Part shown: in pieces, positions 1-8,691 of the stretch
Numbering within the stretch: position 1 is the first letter of the stretch
Layout: every line of letters starts with the position of its first letter
Source: an uncultured Prevotellaceae bacterium
GTDB taxonomy: Bacteria; Bacteroidota; Bacteroidia; Bacteroidales; Bacteroidaceae
Reading direction: 5' to 3'
Length of the DNA: 45,101 nt
NCBI GenBank assembly: GCA_937898415.1
Contig: CALDLA010000031.1
Location: 1 to 45,101 of the forward strand
Position numbers and translations under genes: made by a program
The notes under the pieces: generated by a model
Database searches by the model: none
Seen by the model: only the letters and a program-made list of their open reading frames with translations
What the model was told of the DNA's origin: nothing

Positions 1-983
1 ACGGCAATCTTCTTCACGCTCTTGGGAACAGCGGCGAGCAGATGCTTCACGCTGAACGGACGATAGAGGTGAACAGAGATCATACCCACCTTCTGACCCT
101 GACCGTTCAGGTAGTCAATGGCCTCGCGGGCTGCATCGGTAGCAGAACCCATCAGGATGATCATGCGGTCGGCATCCTCGGCTCCGTAGTAAGAGAAGAG
201 GTGATACTCACGACCAGTGATCTTAGAGAGCTCGCCTAAGTACTTCTCAACTACCTCGGGAACTGCATCGTAGTAGGGGTTGCAGGCCTCACGGTGTGTG
301 AAGAAGGTCTCGGGGTTCTCAGCGGTACCACGGGTGATAGGACGCTCAGGGCTCATAGCACGGTCGCGGAAACGCTTGATGTACTCTTCCTTCACGAGCG
401 GACGAACATCCTCCTGGTCGAGCAGCTCAATCTTGTGATACTCGTGAGAGGTGCGGAAACCGTCGAAGAAATTAACGAAAGGTACGCAGGTCTCGAGAGA
501 AGCCAGGTGAGCGGCGGCGGTCATATCCATCACCTCCTGTACAGAACCCTCGCAGAGCATAGCGAAACCAGTCTGACGGCAAGCCATCACGTCCTGGTGG
601 TCACCGAAGATACACAGAGAGTGAGAAGCCAGCGTACGGGCAGAAACGTCGAACACGCAAGGAATCAGCTCACCGGCGATCTTGTACATGTTAGGAATCA
701 TCAGGAGCAGACCCTGAGAAGCGGTAAATGTCGTGGTGAGGGCACCAGCCTGCAGCGAACCGTGAACGGCACCGGCAGCACCAGCCTCTGACTGCATTTC
801 CTGAACACTGACGGTCTGTCCCCAAAGGTTCTTACGACCACGGGCGGCCCACTCGTCAACATGCTCCGCCATAGGCGAAGACGGGGTGATGGGGTAGATA
901 GCAGCTACCTCCGAGAACATATAACTCACGTGAGCCGCAGCCTCGTTACCATCACAGGTGATAAATTTCTTTTCTTTAGCCAT
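1..983 (-). CDS. nifJ: Pyruvate:ferredoxin (flavodoxin) oxidoreductase, N-terminal part (gene runs off the window)
   Basis: About 327 residues are visible, starting MAKEKKFITCDGNEAAAHVSY at the ATG 983-981; the gene continues past base 1. I translated the complement directly. The N-terminal thiamine-pyrophosphate pyrimidine-domain signature is clear: YPITPSSPMAEHVDEWA at about residues 30-46, then VQEMQSEAGAAGAVHG and TTTFTASQGLLLMIPNMYK. This family oxidises pyruvate to acetyl-CoA and CO2 in the cytoplasm and passes electrons to ferredoxin, a central step for an anaerobe. The full enzyme is about 1,180 residues, with iron-sulfur and second TPP domains that lie outside this window. A TTG-19-TACCTTTG promoter sits 76-108 bases upstream of the start. 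Other 2-oxoacid oxidoreductases share the fold, but the start region matches single-chain NifJ best. Confidence 0.93.
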   Translation of the reverse strand, partial: MAKEKKFITCDGNEAAAHVSYMFSEVAAIYPITPSSPMAEHVDEWAARGRKNLWGQTVSVQEMQSEAGAAGAVHGSLQAGALTTTFTASQGLLLMIPNMYKIAGELIPCVFDVSARTLASHSLCIFGDHQDVMACRQTGFAMLCEGSVQEVMDMTAAAHLASLETCVPFVNFFDGFRTSHEYHKIELLDQEDVRPLVKEEYIKRFRDRAMSPERPITRGTAENPETFFTHREACNPYYDAVPEVVEKYLGELSKITGREYHLFSYYGAEDADRMIILMGSATDAAREAIDYLNGQGQKVGMISVHLYRPFSVKHLLAAVPKSVKKIA

Positions 984-1058
984 TTGTTTATAAATAAAAA
1001 GTATAATAGTATTGCCTGAAATAATACCTAAAAATGATGAGATGTTTTAAAACGCGTG

Positions 1059-1088
1059 CAAAGGTACGAATAAAATCCCGAAATGCAA
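1059..1088 (-). promoter_or_regulatory. Promoter of nifJ
   Basis: On the minus strand a Bacteroidetes-type -7 box TACCTTTG (1066-1059) is preceded by TTG (1088-1086) at a 19-bp spacing. The transcript would have a leader of about 70 nt before the nifJ ATG. The match is by eye to the published TTG/TAnnTTTG consensus. Confidence 0.7.
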
Positions 1089-1149
1089 AGCAGAGTTTGC
1101 AAAATATTGCTAAAACGTTTGCGTTTTTATTTTTGAGCGCATAAAGCGG

Positions 1150-1974
1150 TCAGAACTCCATTTTAACATCCGAGGCTCTGGCAAAGTAATTATTCCTAAG
1201 TAACTGTTCTGTTGTAATGTCGGGATGACTCTTCATGAAATGTCCGACGTTACGGGTATAAAGTGTGTTAAACACCCGCCTATTCATTGATTGGTTAACA
1301 ACCCATTGCACCTTACCTACAAACATGTCGCGCTCCAACTGTGTCAATTCGTGGTCATTGGGCATGGGGTATAGACTCAACAGGTAGAAGCCGATGCAGT
1401 CAGGAACGATGAAGTCGCGGGTCATTGCATTCCGCTGTTCATCCATATAGCCATAGTCTTCGCGTAAATAAAGCGGATAATTACTGCCCAGATACTTGTC
1501 GAGTGAAATGCCCAACAACCCGTTACCCACAATGATACTCTGGTCGAGCGAACCAATTTGCGCATAGACTTGGGGCACCTCTATGTTGGGCAGCATGTCA
1601 CGAAGTCGACTGAAAGCATCGCTCAAATCCTTGTTAATGTCATCCATATTGGCATATTGCTGCTCGGCAGAAGCTATCAAGGTCTGAAGGATGGTGTCCT
1701 GAAAATAGTTAAGGAACTTGATGTTGATTTCCGGATCATTGACTTGACCTATTTTAAGAACGTCCTCTATCAAAGTTCTAGTCTGTTGCGGATAGTTGGT
1801 GTTCATCTGCTGAAGAGCCGAAAAGTCGCCCGTGGTCAGATAGAGACTCTGTATGCGGTCGTAACGTTCCACATTGACGATAGTTTCCGACTCGCTGCCG
1901 GAACCACTCAGACGCCATTCGCAACCAATGCAAACAAGCATTACAGATATCAATAGTACATAAATCTTACGCAT
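1150..1974 (-). CDS. Predicted lipoprotein, GldB-like
   Basis: 274 residues. It has a lipoprotein signal peptide with a CIGC lipobox, the lipidated cysteine being residue 18, so it is probably anchored in the envelope. The body is soluble and mostly helical. The stretch QSIIVGNGLLGISLDKYLG followed by DFIVPDCIGFYLLSLYPM resembles the conserved core of the GldB-type gliding-motility lipoprotein family, which is also found in non-gliding Bacteroidetes where its role is not established. That assignment is from memory of the family pattern, not from a search. The gene stands alone on the minus strand, divergent from the DUF4861 gene, with its own promoter (2045-2015). Start chosen: the only ATG giving a signal peptide. 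Confidence 0.7.
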   Translation of the reverse strand: MRKIYVLLISVMLVCIGCEWRLSGSGSESETIVNVERYDRIQSLYLTTGDFSALQQMNTNYPQQTRTLIEDVLKIGQVNDPEINIKFLNYFQDTILQTLIASAEQQYANMDDINKDLSDAFSRLRDMLPNIEVPQVYAQIGSLDQSIIVGNGLLGISLDKYLGSNYPLYLREDYGYMDEQRNAMTRDFIVPDCIGFYLLSLYPMPNDHELTQLERDMFVGKVQWVVNQSMNRRVFNTLYTRNVGHFMKSHPDITTEQLLRNNYFARASDVKMEF

Positions 1975-2014
1975 GAACCAGTCTCATTGAGTGAATTTTA
2001 TTTAAATTCGACTG

Positions 2015-2045
2015 CAAAATTACTAAATTATATTGTAAAATCCAA
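2015..2045 (-). promoter_or_regulatory. Promoter of the GldB-like lipoprotein gene
   Basis: Minus-strand -7 box TAATTTTG (2022-2015) with TTG (2045-2043) at a 20-bp spacing, leaving a leader of about 35-40 nt before the ATG at 1974. Confidence 0.6.
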
Positions 2046-2085
2046 ATTTTAACCTAAAAAAGATAAAAATATATTTGAAAATAAT

Positions 2086-2093
2086 TACTTTTG
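2086..2093 (+). promoter_or_regulatory. -7 element for the DUF4861 gene
   Basis: TACTTTTG fits TAnnTTTG and ends 23 bases before the ATG at 2117. No TTG is found at the usual 19-21 bp spacing upstream, so the -33 element is weak or absent. Confidence 0.45.
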
Positions 2094-2116
2094 CCTCCTA
2101 CTAAACAATCAAAAGC

Positions 2117-3331
2117 ATGAAACGTACTATTCTTTGGGGCTTGTTAGCCACCGTTTGTGCCACTTCCCTGGCGCAAGATATGATTACCGTCAACGTGAGC
2201 AATCCGGCCCGCCAATCACGCACCGATCAAGCCGTCATCATCGACTTGAAGCAATATGGCGACATCCGTTCGGCTCTCGTTATGCAGGATGGAAAGGAAA
2301 TACCGTGCCAATTGGACGATCTCGACCAGGACGAGCAATTCGATGAACTATGTTTCCTGGTTGACCTGTCTGGTAAGGAGAAGAAGAAATACAGCGTAAC
2401 ACTCTACCATGAGGGGACACCTCGACAATATCCAGCCCGTGTCTATGCAGAAATGCTGATGCGTAACGACAAAGTAAAAGAAAAGAACCGCCACAATAAT
2501 TTTATTGAAAGTATCACGGCACGCGGAGACTGTGCCAACTCTTACAACCTGCAGCACCATCACGGCGTGGACTTCGAGAGCGAACTGAACGGCATCCGCA
2601 TCTATTTCGACAAGCGTCAGACATTAGACCTCTATGGAAAGTTTAAGAAACGACTGGAACTTGAAGAGACTCAGTTCTATACATCAGACGAACAGAAAAA
2701 ACAAGGTTATGGTGACGACGTGCTTTGGGTGGGTAACACTTTCGGGCTTGGGGCCTTCCGTGGATGGGACGGCAAGGAGCCCACGATGATTGACCCTGTA
2801 CGTTCACGAACGCAGCGGATCATCAGCTATGGTCCATTGAGGACGATCGTCAAGATGATTGACCGCGGCTGGCAGGCGCCATCGGTCAATAGTCCTGTCA
2901 ACATGACGCTGCGCTATACGCAGTATGCCGGCCACCGAGATACAGATGTGGACGTATTCTTTAATAAAGAGGTCAGCGCGGGACGCTTCTCAACGGGTAT
3001 CATCAATGTCAAGGGAAGTGAAGAATTCAGCGACAAAAGCGGACTGCGGGCCTGCTGGGGTACTGACTATCCTTCGACAGACACTGTGAAATGGAACCGC
3101 GAGACAGTGGGACTGGGCATCTACATCCCGATGAAGTATATCGTAAGCGAGGAACCGGCCAACAAGGATAATTACGCCTACGTAGTGAAGGCCGATGGCA
3201 AACACCTGTCCTACAAAATCATCTACACATCAGCCAACGAGGAATTTGGCTACCATACCGCCAAAGAATGGTTTGACTTTCTGAAGGAGTGGAAGAAGGA
3301 GGCCGAACTGCCCATCAGTATCAGTTTCTGA
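2117..3331 (+). CDS. Secreted DUF4861 family protein
   Basis: 404 residues with a cleavable signal peptide (MKRTILWGLLATVCATSLAQ, then DMITVNV), so exported to the periplasm or beyond. The first 120 residues look like a beta-rich domain: IEPCQLDDLDQD-type strands and 'DELCFLVDLSGKEKKKYSVT'. The rest (GVDFESELNGIRIYFDKRQT, then GDDVLWVGNTFGLGAFRGWD) matches my memory of DUF4861, a Bacteroidetes family often found with polysaccharide-degradation genes and thought to act on acidic glycans. No SusC/SusD or sulfatase genes lie next to it, so the substrate cannot be inferred. It converges on the transglycosylase gene, with only 18 bases between the two stop codons and no obvious terminator. Confidence 0.75.
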   Translation: MKRTILWGLLATVCATSLAQDMITVNVSNPARQSRTDQAVIIDLKQYGDIRSALVMQDGKEIPCQLDDLDQDEQFDELCFLVDLSGKEKKKYSVTLYHEGTPRQYPARVYAEMLMRNDKVKEKNRHNNFIESITARGDCANSYNLQHHHGVDFESELNGIRIYFDKRQTLDLYGKFKKRLELEETQFYTSDEQKKQGYGDDVLWVGNTFGLGAFRGWDGKEPTMIDPVRSRTQRIISYGPLRTIVKMIDRGWQAPSVNSPVNMTLRYTQYAGHRDTDVDVFFNKEVSAGRFSTGIINVKGSEEFSDKSGLRACWGTDYPSTDTVKWNRETVGLGIYIPMKYIVSEEPANKDNYAYVVKADGKHLSYKIIYTSANEEFGYHTAKEWFDFLKEWKKEAELPISISF

Positions 3332-3349
3332 TGTAGGAGAATCTGTATA

Positions 3350-4474
3350 CTATTCTGGCAGTTTATACTTATTGGTCTGACGCTTAGCCTTTTGCGGTTG
3401 CTGTGTAAAACCCTGACGTGGACTTTTAACACTGCGGTAAGACTCCCATCGCTGCTGTATCTTGCTGACATAGTCAGCCGTCTCGCTGCCACGCATATAC
3501 CCATACTTCACAATAGGGTCATTGTAGTATTCTGGCTGCGCCAGTTTCAGGACATACTCCGAGACGTCAGACCATTGATGATCGTTACGTCCGTCACGGC
3601 GGCAGAGGGCCATTGCGTCGCGTATATGGTGACCGCCACCATTATAAGCCGCCAGCACGAAGTTCGTACGTTCGCGGCGGTCGTGAATATCGCTGAAGGA
3701 TTGTTCCAGCTCGCCTATTAACTTGGCCGCTGCGGCAATGCTCTTCTCCGGGTCAAACACCTGATTACGCGGTAGTCCTAAATGGTCAGCCGTCGCCGGC
3801 ATGATTTGCATCAGTCCCTTGGCTCCTGCCCATGAGACGGCTTTCGGGTCGAACGTCGACTCCTGATAGCACTGGGCCGCCATCAGCCTCCAGTCCCAAC
3901 GGATAGGACGACAATACTCCATAAACAGCGCATCGTAATGGGAGATCACACCGCCTTTGCGGTCAAGCATGGGCGAGAAGACCCTACGCCTGACACTGCG
4001 GTTGCTCAGCAGATAGGCCTCTTGACTGCGTACCTCATTGAGGTATTCGGGCTTGTACCATTTCTGTAGCTCGCCTTCCAAGTCGGGTTTGTCAGGGCTC
4101 GCCATCAGCTTGCCAACCACCGTAGTAGCCATGATGTCACCCTCGCCCGCTTCCAGCTTTGTCATCATCTCAGACGAATCGCGGCAAACTTCTACACGGA
4201 GTCTGACCCCTACCTGTGCCGCAAACTTCTCGGCCAGCAGATATTGTGTGCCCAGATGGCGCCCATGGTAGTCATAATAATACTCAGGCCCCGACATCGT
4301 CAGCAATATCATTTCGCCGCTGCTCTGTATCTCCATGAGGTCAAAGTCACCGTCAGTGGCCACAGAATCGACCACCTCGCCCCATGGAGCGACGACCTTC
4401 TCCTGCTGTTTCTTCTGGTGGCAAGCACCCAACAGAAAGGTTAAAAATACGAGATATATGACTTTTAACTTCAA
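3350..4474 (-). CDS. Membrane-bound lytic murein transglycosylase, MltF-like lipoprotein
   Basis: 374 residues. Lipoprotein signal peptide with LLGAC lipobox (Cys18). Residues about 50-130 look like part of a type-3 solute-binding domain (GRHLGTQYLLAEKFAAQVGV, then KLEAGEGDIMATTVV). Residues 190-345 are a goose-type SLT lysozyme domain with catalytic Glu205 in AAQCYQESTFDPKAVSWAG, then GLMQIMPAT and NFVLAAYNGGGHH. It would cleave peptidoglycan between MurNAc and GlcNAc, releasing 1,6-anhydroMurNAc. The binding domain is far shorter than in E. coli MltF (about 220 residues). The start is TTG at 4474-4472; no ATG in frame gives the signal peptide. A -7 box (4501-4494) lies just upstream, divergent from hisG. 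Confidence 0.88.
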   Translation of the reverse strand: MKLKVIYLVFLTFLLGACHQKKQQEKVVAPWGEVVDSVATDGDFDLMEIQSSGEMILLTMSGPEYYYDYHGRHLGTQYLLAEKFAAQVGVRLRVEVCRDSSEMMTKLEAGEGDIMATTVVGKLMASPDKPDLEGELQKWYKPEYLNEVRSQEAYLLSNRSVRRRVFSPMLDRKGGVISHYDALFMEYCRPIRWDWRLMAAQCYQESTFDPKAVSWAGAKGLMQIMPATADHLGLPRNQVFDPEKSIAAAAKLIGELEQSFSDIHDRRERTNFVLAAYNGGGHHIRDAMALCRRDGRNDHQWSDVSEYVLKLAQPEYYNDPIVKYGYMRGSETADYVSKIQQRWESYRSVKSPRQGFTQQPQKAKRQTNKYKLPE

Positions 4475-4493
4475 TTTTGCTACGTTTTGGGCG

Positions 4494-4501
4494 CAAAATT
4501 A
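4494..4501 (-). promoter_or_regulatory. -7 element for the lytic transglycosylase gene
   Basis: Minus-strand TAATTTTG (4501-4494), 19 bases before the TTG start codon. No TTG at canonical spacing was found, so the promoter is tentative. It lies back to back with the hisG promoter. Confidence 0.4.
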
Positions 4502-4510
4502 CACAATTAA

Positions 4511-4541
4511 TTGCACAATCGGAATTTTTTGTGTACTTTTG
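4511..4541 (+). promoter_or_regulatory. Promoter of the hisGDC-trmH-type operon
   Basis: TTG (4511-4513), 20-bp spacer, TACTTTTG (4534-4541). The transcript would start about 25-30 nt before the hisG ATG. No leader peptide rich in His codons is visible, so attenuation of the enterobacterial type is unlikely. Confidence 0.7.
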
Positions 4542-4574
4542 CAGCACTTTTTCAAGATAATTAGGCTTTTATAC

Positions 4575-5426
4575 ATGTTAAGAATTGCAGTCCAATCAAA
4601 AGGCCGTCTGTTTGACGACACAATGAATCTGCTCAGCGAGGCGGATATCAAGGTGAGTGCCACAAAGCGCACACTGTTAGTTCAATCGAGTAATTTCCCG
4701 TTGGAGGTGCTCTACCTGCGCGATGACGACATCCCGCAGAGCGTTGCTTCGGGAGTGGCCGACATCGGCGTAGTGGGCGAGAACGAATTCGTGGAACGCG
4801 GCGAGGATGCAGAGATTATCTCGCGTCTCGGCTTCTCGAAGTGCCGTCTGTCATTAGCTATCCCCAAGGAGGTGAACTACCGTGGCGTCAACTGGTTCAA
4901 CGGCAAGAAGATAGCCACCTCATATCCCAATATCTTGCGTCAGTTCATGCAAAAGAACGGCATTGAGGCTGAGATACACGTCATTACCGGTTCCGTGGAA
5001 ATCAGCCCGGGTATCGGACTGGCCGACGGCATCTTCGACATTGTCAGCTCTGGCTCTACGCTGGTGTCTAACAACTTGCGCGAGGTAGAGGTGGTCATGC
5101 AGAGCGAGGCCCTGCTTATAGGCCACAAAGGCATGGGGGCCGAGAAGCGTGCCACGCTCGAAGAAATGCTGTTCCGCTTCAAGGCCGTGAAGGATGCCGA
5201 AGATAAGAAATATGTACGCATGAATGCGCCCAAAGCCCGTCTGGAGGAGATTATCAACGTGCTGCCCGGTCTGAAGAGTCCTACCATCATCCCCTTGGCA
5301 GACGAGGAATGGTGCTCTGTCCACACCGTGCTCGACCAGAAGCGCTTCTGGGAAATCATCGGCAAACTGAAGGAAATGGGGGCACAGGGCATTCTGGTGA
5401 CTCCAATTGAAAAAATGATTCTATGA
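4575..5426 (+). CDS. hisG: ATP phosphoribosyltransferase (long form)
   Basis: 283 residues. First step of histidine biosynthesis: ATP + PRPP gives phosphoribosyl-ATP. The start is the ATG at 4575 (MLRIAVQSKGRLFDDTMNLL), downstream of the promoter; the open frame extends further upstream but that part overlaps the divergent gene and has no family similarity. The PRPP-binding loop is seen in GLADGIFDIVSSGSTL (about residues 150-165). The C-terminal ACT-like regulatory domain is present (SPTIIPLADEEWCSVHTVL, GILVTPIEKM), so this is the HisZ-independent long form, expected to be feedback-inhibited by histidine. Its TGA overlaps the hisD ATG by 4 bases (ATGA), so translation is probably coupled. 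Confidence 0.96.
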   Translation: MLRIAVQSKGRLFDDTMNLLSEADIKVSATKRTLLVQSSNFPLEVLYLRDDDIPQSVASGVADIGVVGENEFVERGEDAEIISRLGFSKCRLSLAIPKEVNYRGVNWFNGKKIATSYPNILRQFMQKNGIEAEIHVITGSVEISPGIGLADGIFDIVSSGSTLVSNNLREVEVVMQSEALLIGHKGMGAEKRATLEEMLFRFKAVKDAEDKKYVRMNAPKARLEEIINVLPGLKSPTIIPLADEEWCSVHTVLDQKRFWEIIGKLKEMGAQGILVTPIEKMIL

Positions 5427-6706
5427 ACATCATCAGATATCCCGCCCGTGAAGAATGGGCAAGTATTGTAGAACGCCCCCATCTGGACGTCACCGAACTG
5501 AATCAGACAGTGGCTAATGTCCTGGCCGACGTCAAAGCTCGAGGCGATGAAGCTGTAAAGGGCTATGAACTGAAGTTTGACCACATTGACCTTGATGACC
5601 TTGCCGTCACCAAAGATGAAATGAAAAAGGCTGAAGGCAAAGTGTCAAAGGAATTGCGCCAAGCCATAGAACTGGCTCATGAGAATATCAAGAAATTCCA
5701 TGAGTCACAGCGTTTCCGTTCAAAGAAGGTGGAGACGCAGCCGGGTGTCGTCTGCTGGCAGAAAAGCGTAGCCATCGAGAAGGTGGGGCTTTACATTCCC
5801 GGCGGCACGGCCCCCCTGTTCTCGACCGTACTCATGCTGGCGACCCCTGCCAAGATTGCAGGATGCCGTGAGATTGTACTCTGCACCCCACCCGACCGTA
5901 AGGGCCGAGTCAACCCAGCCATTCTGGTGGCTGCTCAAGTGGCTGGTGTCAGCAAGATTTTCAAGATTGGTGGCGTACAAGCTATTGGAGCGATGGCCTA
6001 TGGAACGGAGACTGTCCCCAAGGTTTATAAGATATTCGGCCCGGGCAACCAATACGTGATGGCTGCCAAACAGCAGGTAAGCCTCAGTGATGTCGCCATC
6101 GATATGCCTGCAGGTCCTTCTGAGGTATGCGTCATTGCCGACGAGATGGCCAGTCCTGAGTTTGTGGCTGCCGACCTGCTGTCGCAAGCCGAGCATGGCA
6201 TCGACTCACAAGTCATCCTGATTACCACCTCCCACAAACTGATTGACGAGGTACAGCAAGAGGTTGACCGCCAACTTGAACGACTGCCACGTAAAGAGAT
6301 TGCCCAGCGAGCATTGGAAAACAGCCGCATCTTTCTGGTGCGTGACAATAAGGAGGCCATGGAGCTGTCAAATGCCTACGCCCCAGAGCACTTGGTCATC
6401 CAGACTGAGGATTACGAAGAAATGGCAAACCAAGTAGTCAATGCCGGCAGCGTATTCCTTGGACGCTATGCCTGTGAAAGTGCCGGCGACTATGCCAGCG
6501 GCACCAACCACACCCTGCCGACTCACGGCTATGCCACAACCTATAACGGCGTCAACCTTGACAGCTACTGCCGTAAGGTTACCTTCCAACACCTGACGGA
6601 AGAAGGTGTACGCAACATCGGCCGCGCCGTGGAAATGATGGCTGAGGCAGAACAATTGGATGCTCACAAGAATGCGATGACGGTAAGAATAAATAGTTTG
6701 AAATGA
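5423..6706 (+). CDS. hisD: Histidinol dehydrogenase
   Basis: 427 residues, the usual family length. It catalyses the last two steps, L-histidinol to L-histidine with two NAD+, using zinc. Conserved segments: VGLYIPGGTAPLFSTVLMLA, GPGNQYVMAAKQQV, AGPSEVCVIAD, LLSQAEHGIDSQ (zinc/catalytic Glu-His region), APEHLVI, GSVFLGRYACESAGDYASG and NHTLPTHGYA. Translation overlaps hisG by 4 bases and hisC by 4 bases. The order G-D-C is usual in Bacteroidetes. Confidence 0.97.
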   Translation: MNIIRYPAREEWASIVERPHLDVTELNQTVANVLADVKARGDEAVKGYELKFDHIDLDDLAVTKDEMKKAEGKVSKELRQAIELAHENIKKFHESQRFRSKKVETQPGVVCWQKSVAIEKVGLYIPGGTAPLFSTVLMLATPAKIAGCREIVLCTPPDRKGRVNPAILVAAQVAGVSKIFKIGGVQAIGAMAYGTETVPKVYKIFGPGNQYVMAAKQQVSLSDVAIDMPAGPSEVCVIADEMASPEFVAADLLSQAEHGIDSQVILITTSHKLIDEVQQEVDRQLERLPRKEIAQRALENSRIFLVRDNKEAMELSNAYAPEHLVIQTEDYEEMANQVVNAGSVFLGRYACESAGDYASGTNHTLPTHGYATTYNGVNLDSYCRKVTFQHLTEEGVRNIGRAVEMMAEAEQLDAHKNAMTVRINSLK

Positions 6707-7737
6707 AACCATTACAAGAATTAGTTCGTCCAAATATATGGTCACTGGCACCCTACAGCTCGGCCCGCAATGAATATGCAGGACGCGAAGCCCGCGTGTT
6801 TCTCGATGCCAACGAGAATCCGTATAACAAACCCTATAACCGCTATCCTGACCCGTTGCAGTTGGAAGTAAAGGCCGCCATCTCAAAGGTAAAGGGGGTA
6901 CCAGTGGAGAATATTTTCCTGGGCAACGGCAGTGACGAGGCCATCGACTTGCCCTACCGCTGCTTCTGCCGTCCGGGTGTTGACAATGTCGTGGCCATCG
7001 AACCCACCTACGGTATGTATAAGGTGTGTGCCGATATCAACGACATAGAGTACCGTCCCGTGCTGCTTGACGAGCATTACCAGATAAAAGCCGACCAACT
7101 GCTTAGTGCCTGTGACGACAAGACCAAACTCGTCTGGATCTGTTCACCCAACAACCCCACAGGTAATAATATTGTACGCGAGGAGATTGTCCGTGTCATT
7201 GAGGAGTTCCAGGGCATTGTCATCGTCGACGAGGCCTACAGCGACTTCTCCAGCCAGCCCTCCCTGCGTCACGACCTGTTGAAATATCCCAATCTCATTG
7301 TGCTCAACACCATGTCGAAGGCGTGGGGTTGCGCCGCCATCCGTCTCGGTATGGCCTTTGCCTCGCAGGATATCATCGCTTTGTTCAACAAGGTGAAATA
7401 TCCCTACAACGTCAACCTCCTGACCCAGCGCCAGGCCCTCGAAGCCCTCTCCGACCCCTTCCAGGTAGATAAGTGGGTACGGATGCTGAAGCTGGAACGC
7501 GACCGCATGATCGAGGCCTTCCGGATATTACCTATCTGCCAACACGTCTACCCCACCGAGGCCAACTTTTTCCTCGCCAAGATGACCGACGCACAGGGCA
7601 TCTATGACACCCTTGTCGACCAAGGTATCATTGTCCGCAACCGCACCCGTGTCCAACTCTGTAAGGACTGCCTGCGCATCACTATCGGCACCAAGACCGA
7701 AAACAACGAACTCATTGCCGCCCTTCGGCAGATGTAG
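6703..7737 (+). CDS. hisC: Histidinol-phosphate aminotransferase
   Basis: 344 residues, a fold-type I PLP aminotransferase. It transfers an amino group from glutamate to imidazole acetol phosphate. Visible: FLDANENPYN near the start, GNGSDEAIDL (cofactor phosphate site), WICSPNNPTGN, VIVDEAYSDFS, and the PLP lysine in NTMSKAWGCAAIRLG (about residue 205), with IRVRN-type 'VRNRTRVQLCKDCLRITIG' at the C-terminus. It starts on the ATGA shared with hisD. hisB, which often follows in this phylum, is not next: a TrmH-type gene begins one base after the stop. Confidence 0.96.
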   Translation: MKPLQELVRPNIWSLAPYSSARNEYAGREARVFLDANENPYNKPYNRYPDPLQLEVKAAISKVKGVPVENIFLGNGSDEAIDLPYRCFCRPGVDNVVAIEPTYGMYKVCADINDIEYRPVLLDEHYQIKADQLLSACDDKTKLVWICSPNNPTGNNIVREEIVRVIEEFQGIVIVDEAYSDFSSQPSLRHDLLKYPNLIVLNTMSKAWGCAAIRLGMAFASQDIIALFNKVKYPYNVNLLTQRQALEALSDPFQVDKWVRMLKLERDRMIEAFRILPICQHVYPTEANFFLAKMTDAQGIYDTLVDQGIIVRNRTRVQLCKDCLRITIGTKTENNELIAALRQM

Positions 7738-7738
7738 G

Positions 7739-8536
7739 ATGATTGTTGAGATATCATCCTTGTCAGCCCCGGGCGTCGAGGTATTCAGCACCTTGACAGA
7801 AGCCCAGCTTCGTAACCGTATAGAGCCGGAAAAGGGGATTTTCATCGCTGAGAGTCCAAAAGTCATTCATGTCGCTCTCGATGCAGGTTATCAGCCTACG
7901 GCCCTGCTTTGCGAACAGCGTCACATTGAAGGCGACGCCAAGACCCTGATTGAGCGATGCGGCGACATTCCCGTCTATACAGGAGAAAGACGGTTGTTGG
8001 AACAGCTGACAGGCTACACGCTGACACGAGGCGTACTCTGCGCCATGCGCCGTCCTGCTCCACTTCCACTCGAAACCGTCTGTCGCGACGCCCACCGAGT
8101 AGTAGTCATCGACGGGGTGGTTGATACCACCAACATCGGTGCCATCTTCCGCTCAGCAGCCGCACTTGGCATCGACGCCGTCCTACTGACACGCTCGTCA
8201 TGCGACCCGTTGAACCGCCGGGCTGTCCGCGTCTCCATGGGCAGTGTATTCCTGGTTCCTTGGACGTGGATTGACAACCCCGTTGCCGACCTCGCCCCAC
8301 TGGGTTTCCAGACAGCAGCGATGGCCCTGAGCGATGACAGCATCCCCTTGGACGCCCCCATCCTGAAGACCATTCCCCGTTTGGCGATTATCATGGGCAC
8401 AGAGGGTGACGGACTACCCTACGATACCATACAAAAAGCAAACTACGTGGTACGCATCCCTATGTCGCACCACGTAGATTCATTGAACGTTGCAGCAGCC
8501 GCTGCCGTCGCCTTCTGGGAACTCAGAGTATGCTAA
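7739..8536 (+). CDS. TrmH/SpoU family RNA 2'-O-methyltransferase
   Basis: 265 residues from the ATG at 7739, one base after the hisC stop (the open frame is longer upstream but that part overlaps hisC). The SPOUT motifs are complete: motif 1 VVDTTNIGAIFRSAAALG, motif 2 AIIMGTEGDGLPYD, motif 3 RIPMSHHVDSLNVAAAAAVA. The N-terminal 100 residues resemble the substrate-binding domain of rRNA/tRNA methyltransferases of this class (IAESPKVIHVALDAGYQP). It should transfer a methyl group from SAM to a ribose 2'-OH. The target nucleotide (23S rRNA or tRNA) cannot be told from sequence alone. The tight spacing suggests it is carried as the last gene of the his operon. Confidence 0.88.
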   Translation: MIVEISSLSAPGVEVFSTLTEAQLRNRIEPEKGIFIAESPKVIHVALDAGYQPTALLCEQRHIEGDAKTLIERCGDIPVYTGERRLLEQLTGYTLTRGVLCAMRRPAPLPLETVCRDAHRVVVIDGVVDTTNIGAIFRSAAALGIDAVLLTRSSCDPLNRRAVRVSMGSVFLVPWTWIDNPVADLAPLGFQTAAMALSDDSIPLDAPILKTIPRLAIIMGTEGDGLPYDTIQKANYVVRIPMSHHVDSLNVAAAAAVAFWELRVC

Positions 8537-8612
8537 ACACCTTATTATACGGTACGGAATCCGCAAAATTCGAAGAAAAAAACACTTTTCTCAAAAAAAG
8601 TTGCAAAAAGAT

Positions 8613-8643
8613 TTGGAGGATTCAATTTTTCTCCGTACCTTTG
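8613..8643 (+). promoter_or_regulatory. Promoter of the tRNA-Ser/tRNA-Glu unit
   Basis: TTG (8613-8615), 20-bp spacer, TACCTTTG (8636-8643); the tRNA-Ser 5' end is 48 bases downstream. The region 8537-8612 holds nothing else that I recognise. Confidence 0.75.
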
Positions 8644-8691
8644 CACCCGCAATCAAGGAGATAACCCCAACGGTTTGCAGCACAAGAATCC

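Noticed and set aside
294..791. 165-codon plus-strand frame in the nifJ region
   Set aside because: The complementary strand encodes the well-conserved NifJ N-terminal domain.
4335..4574. The longer start of hisG
   Set aside because: It overlaps the divergent transglycosylase gene and the hisG promoter; family similarity starts at MLRIAVQ (4575).
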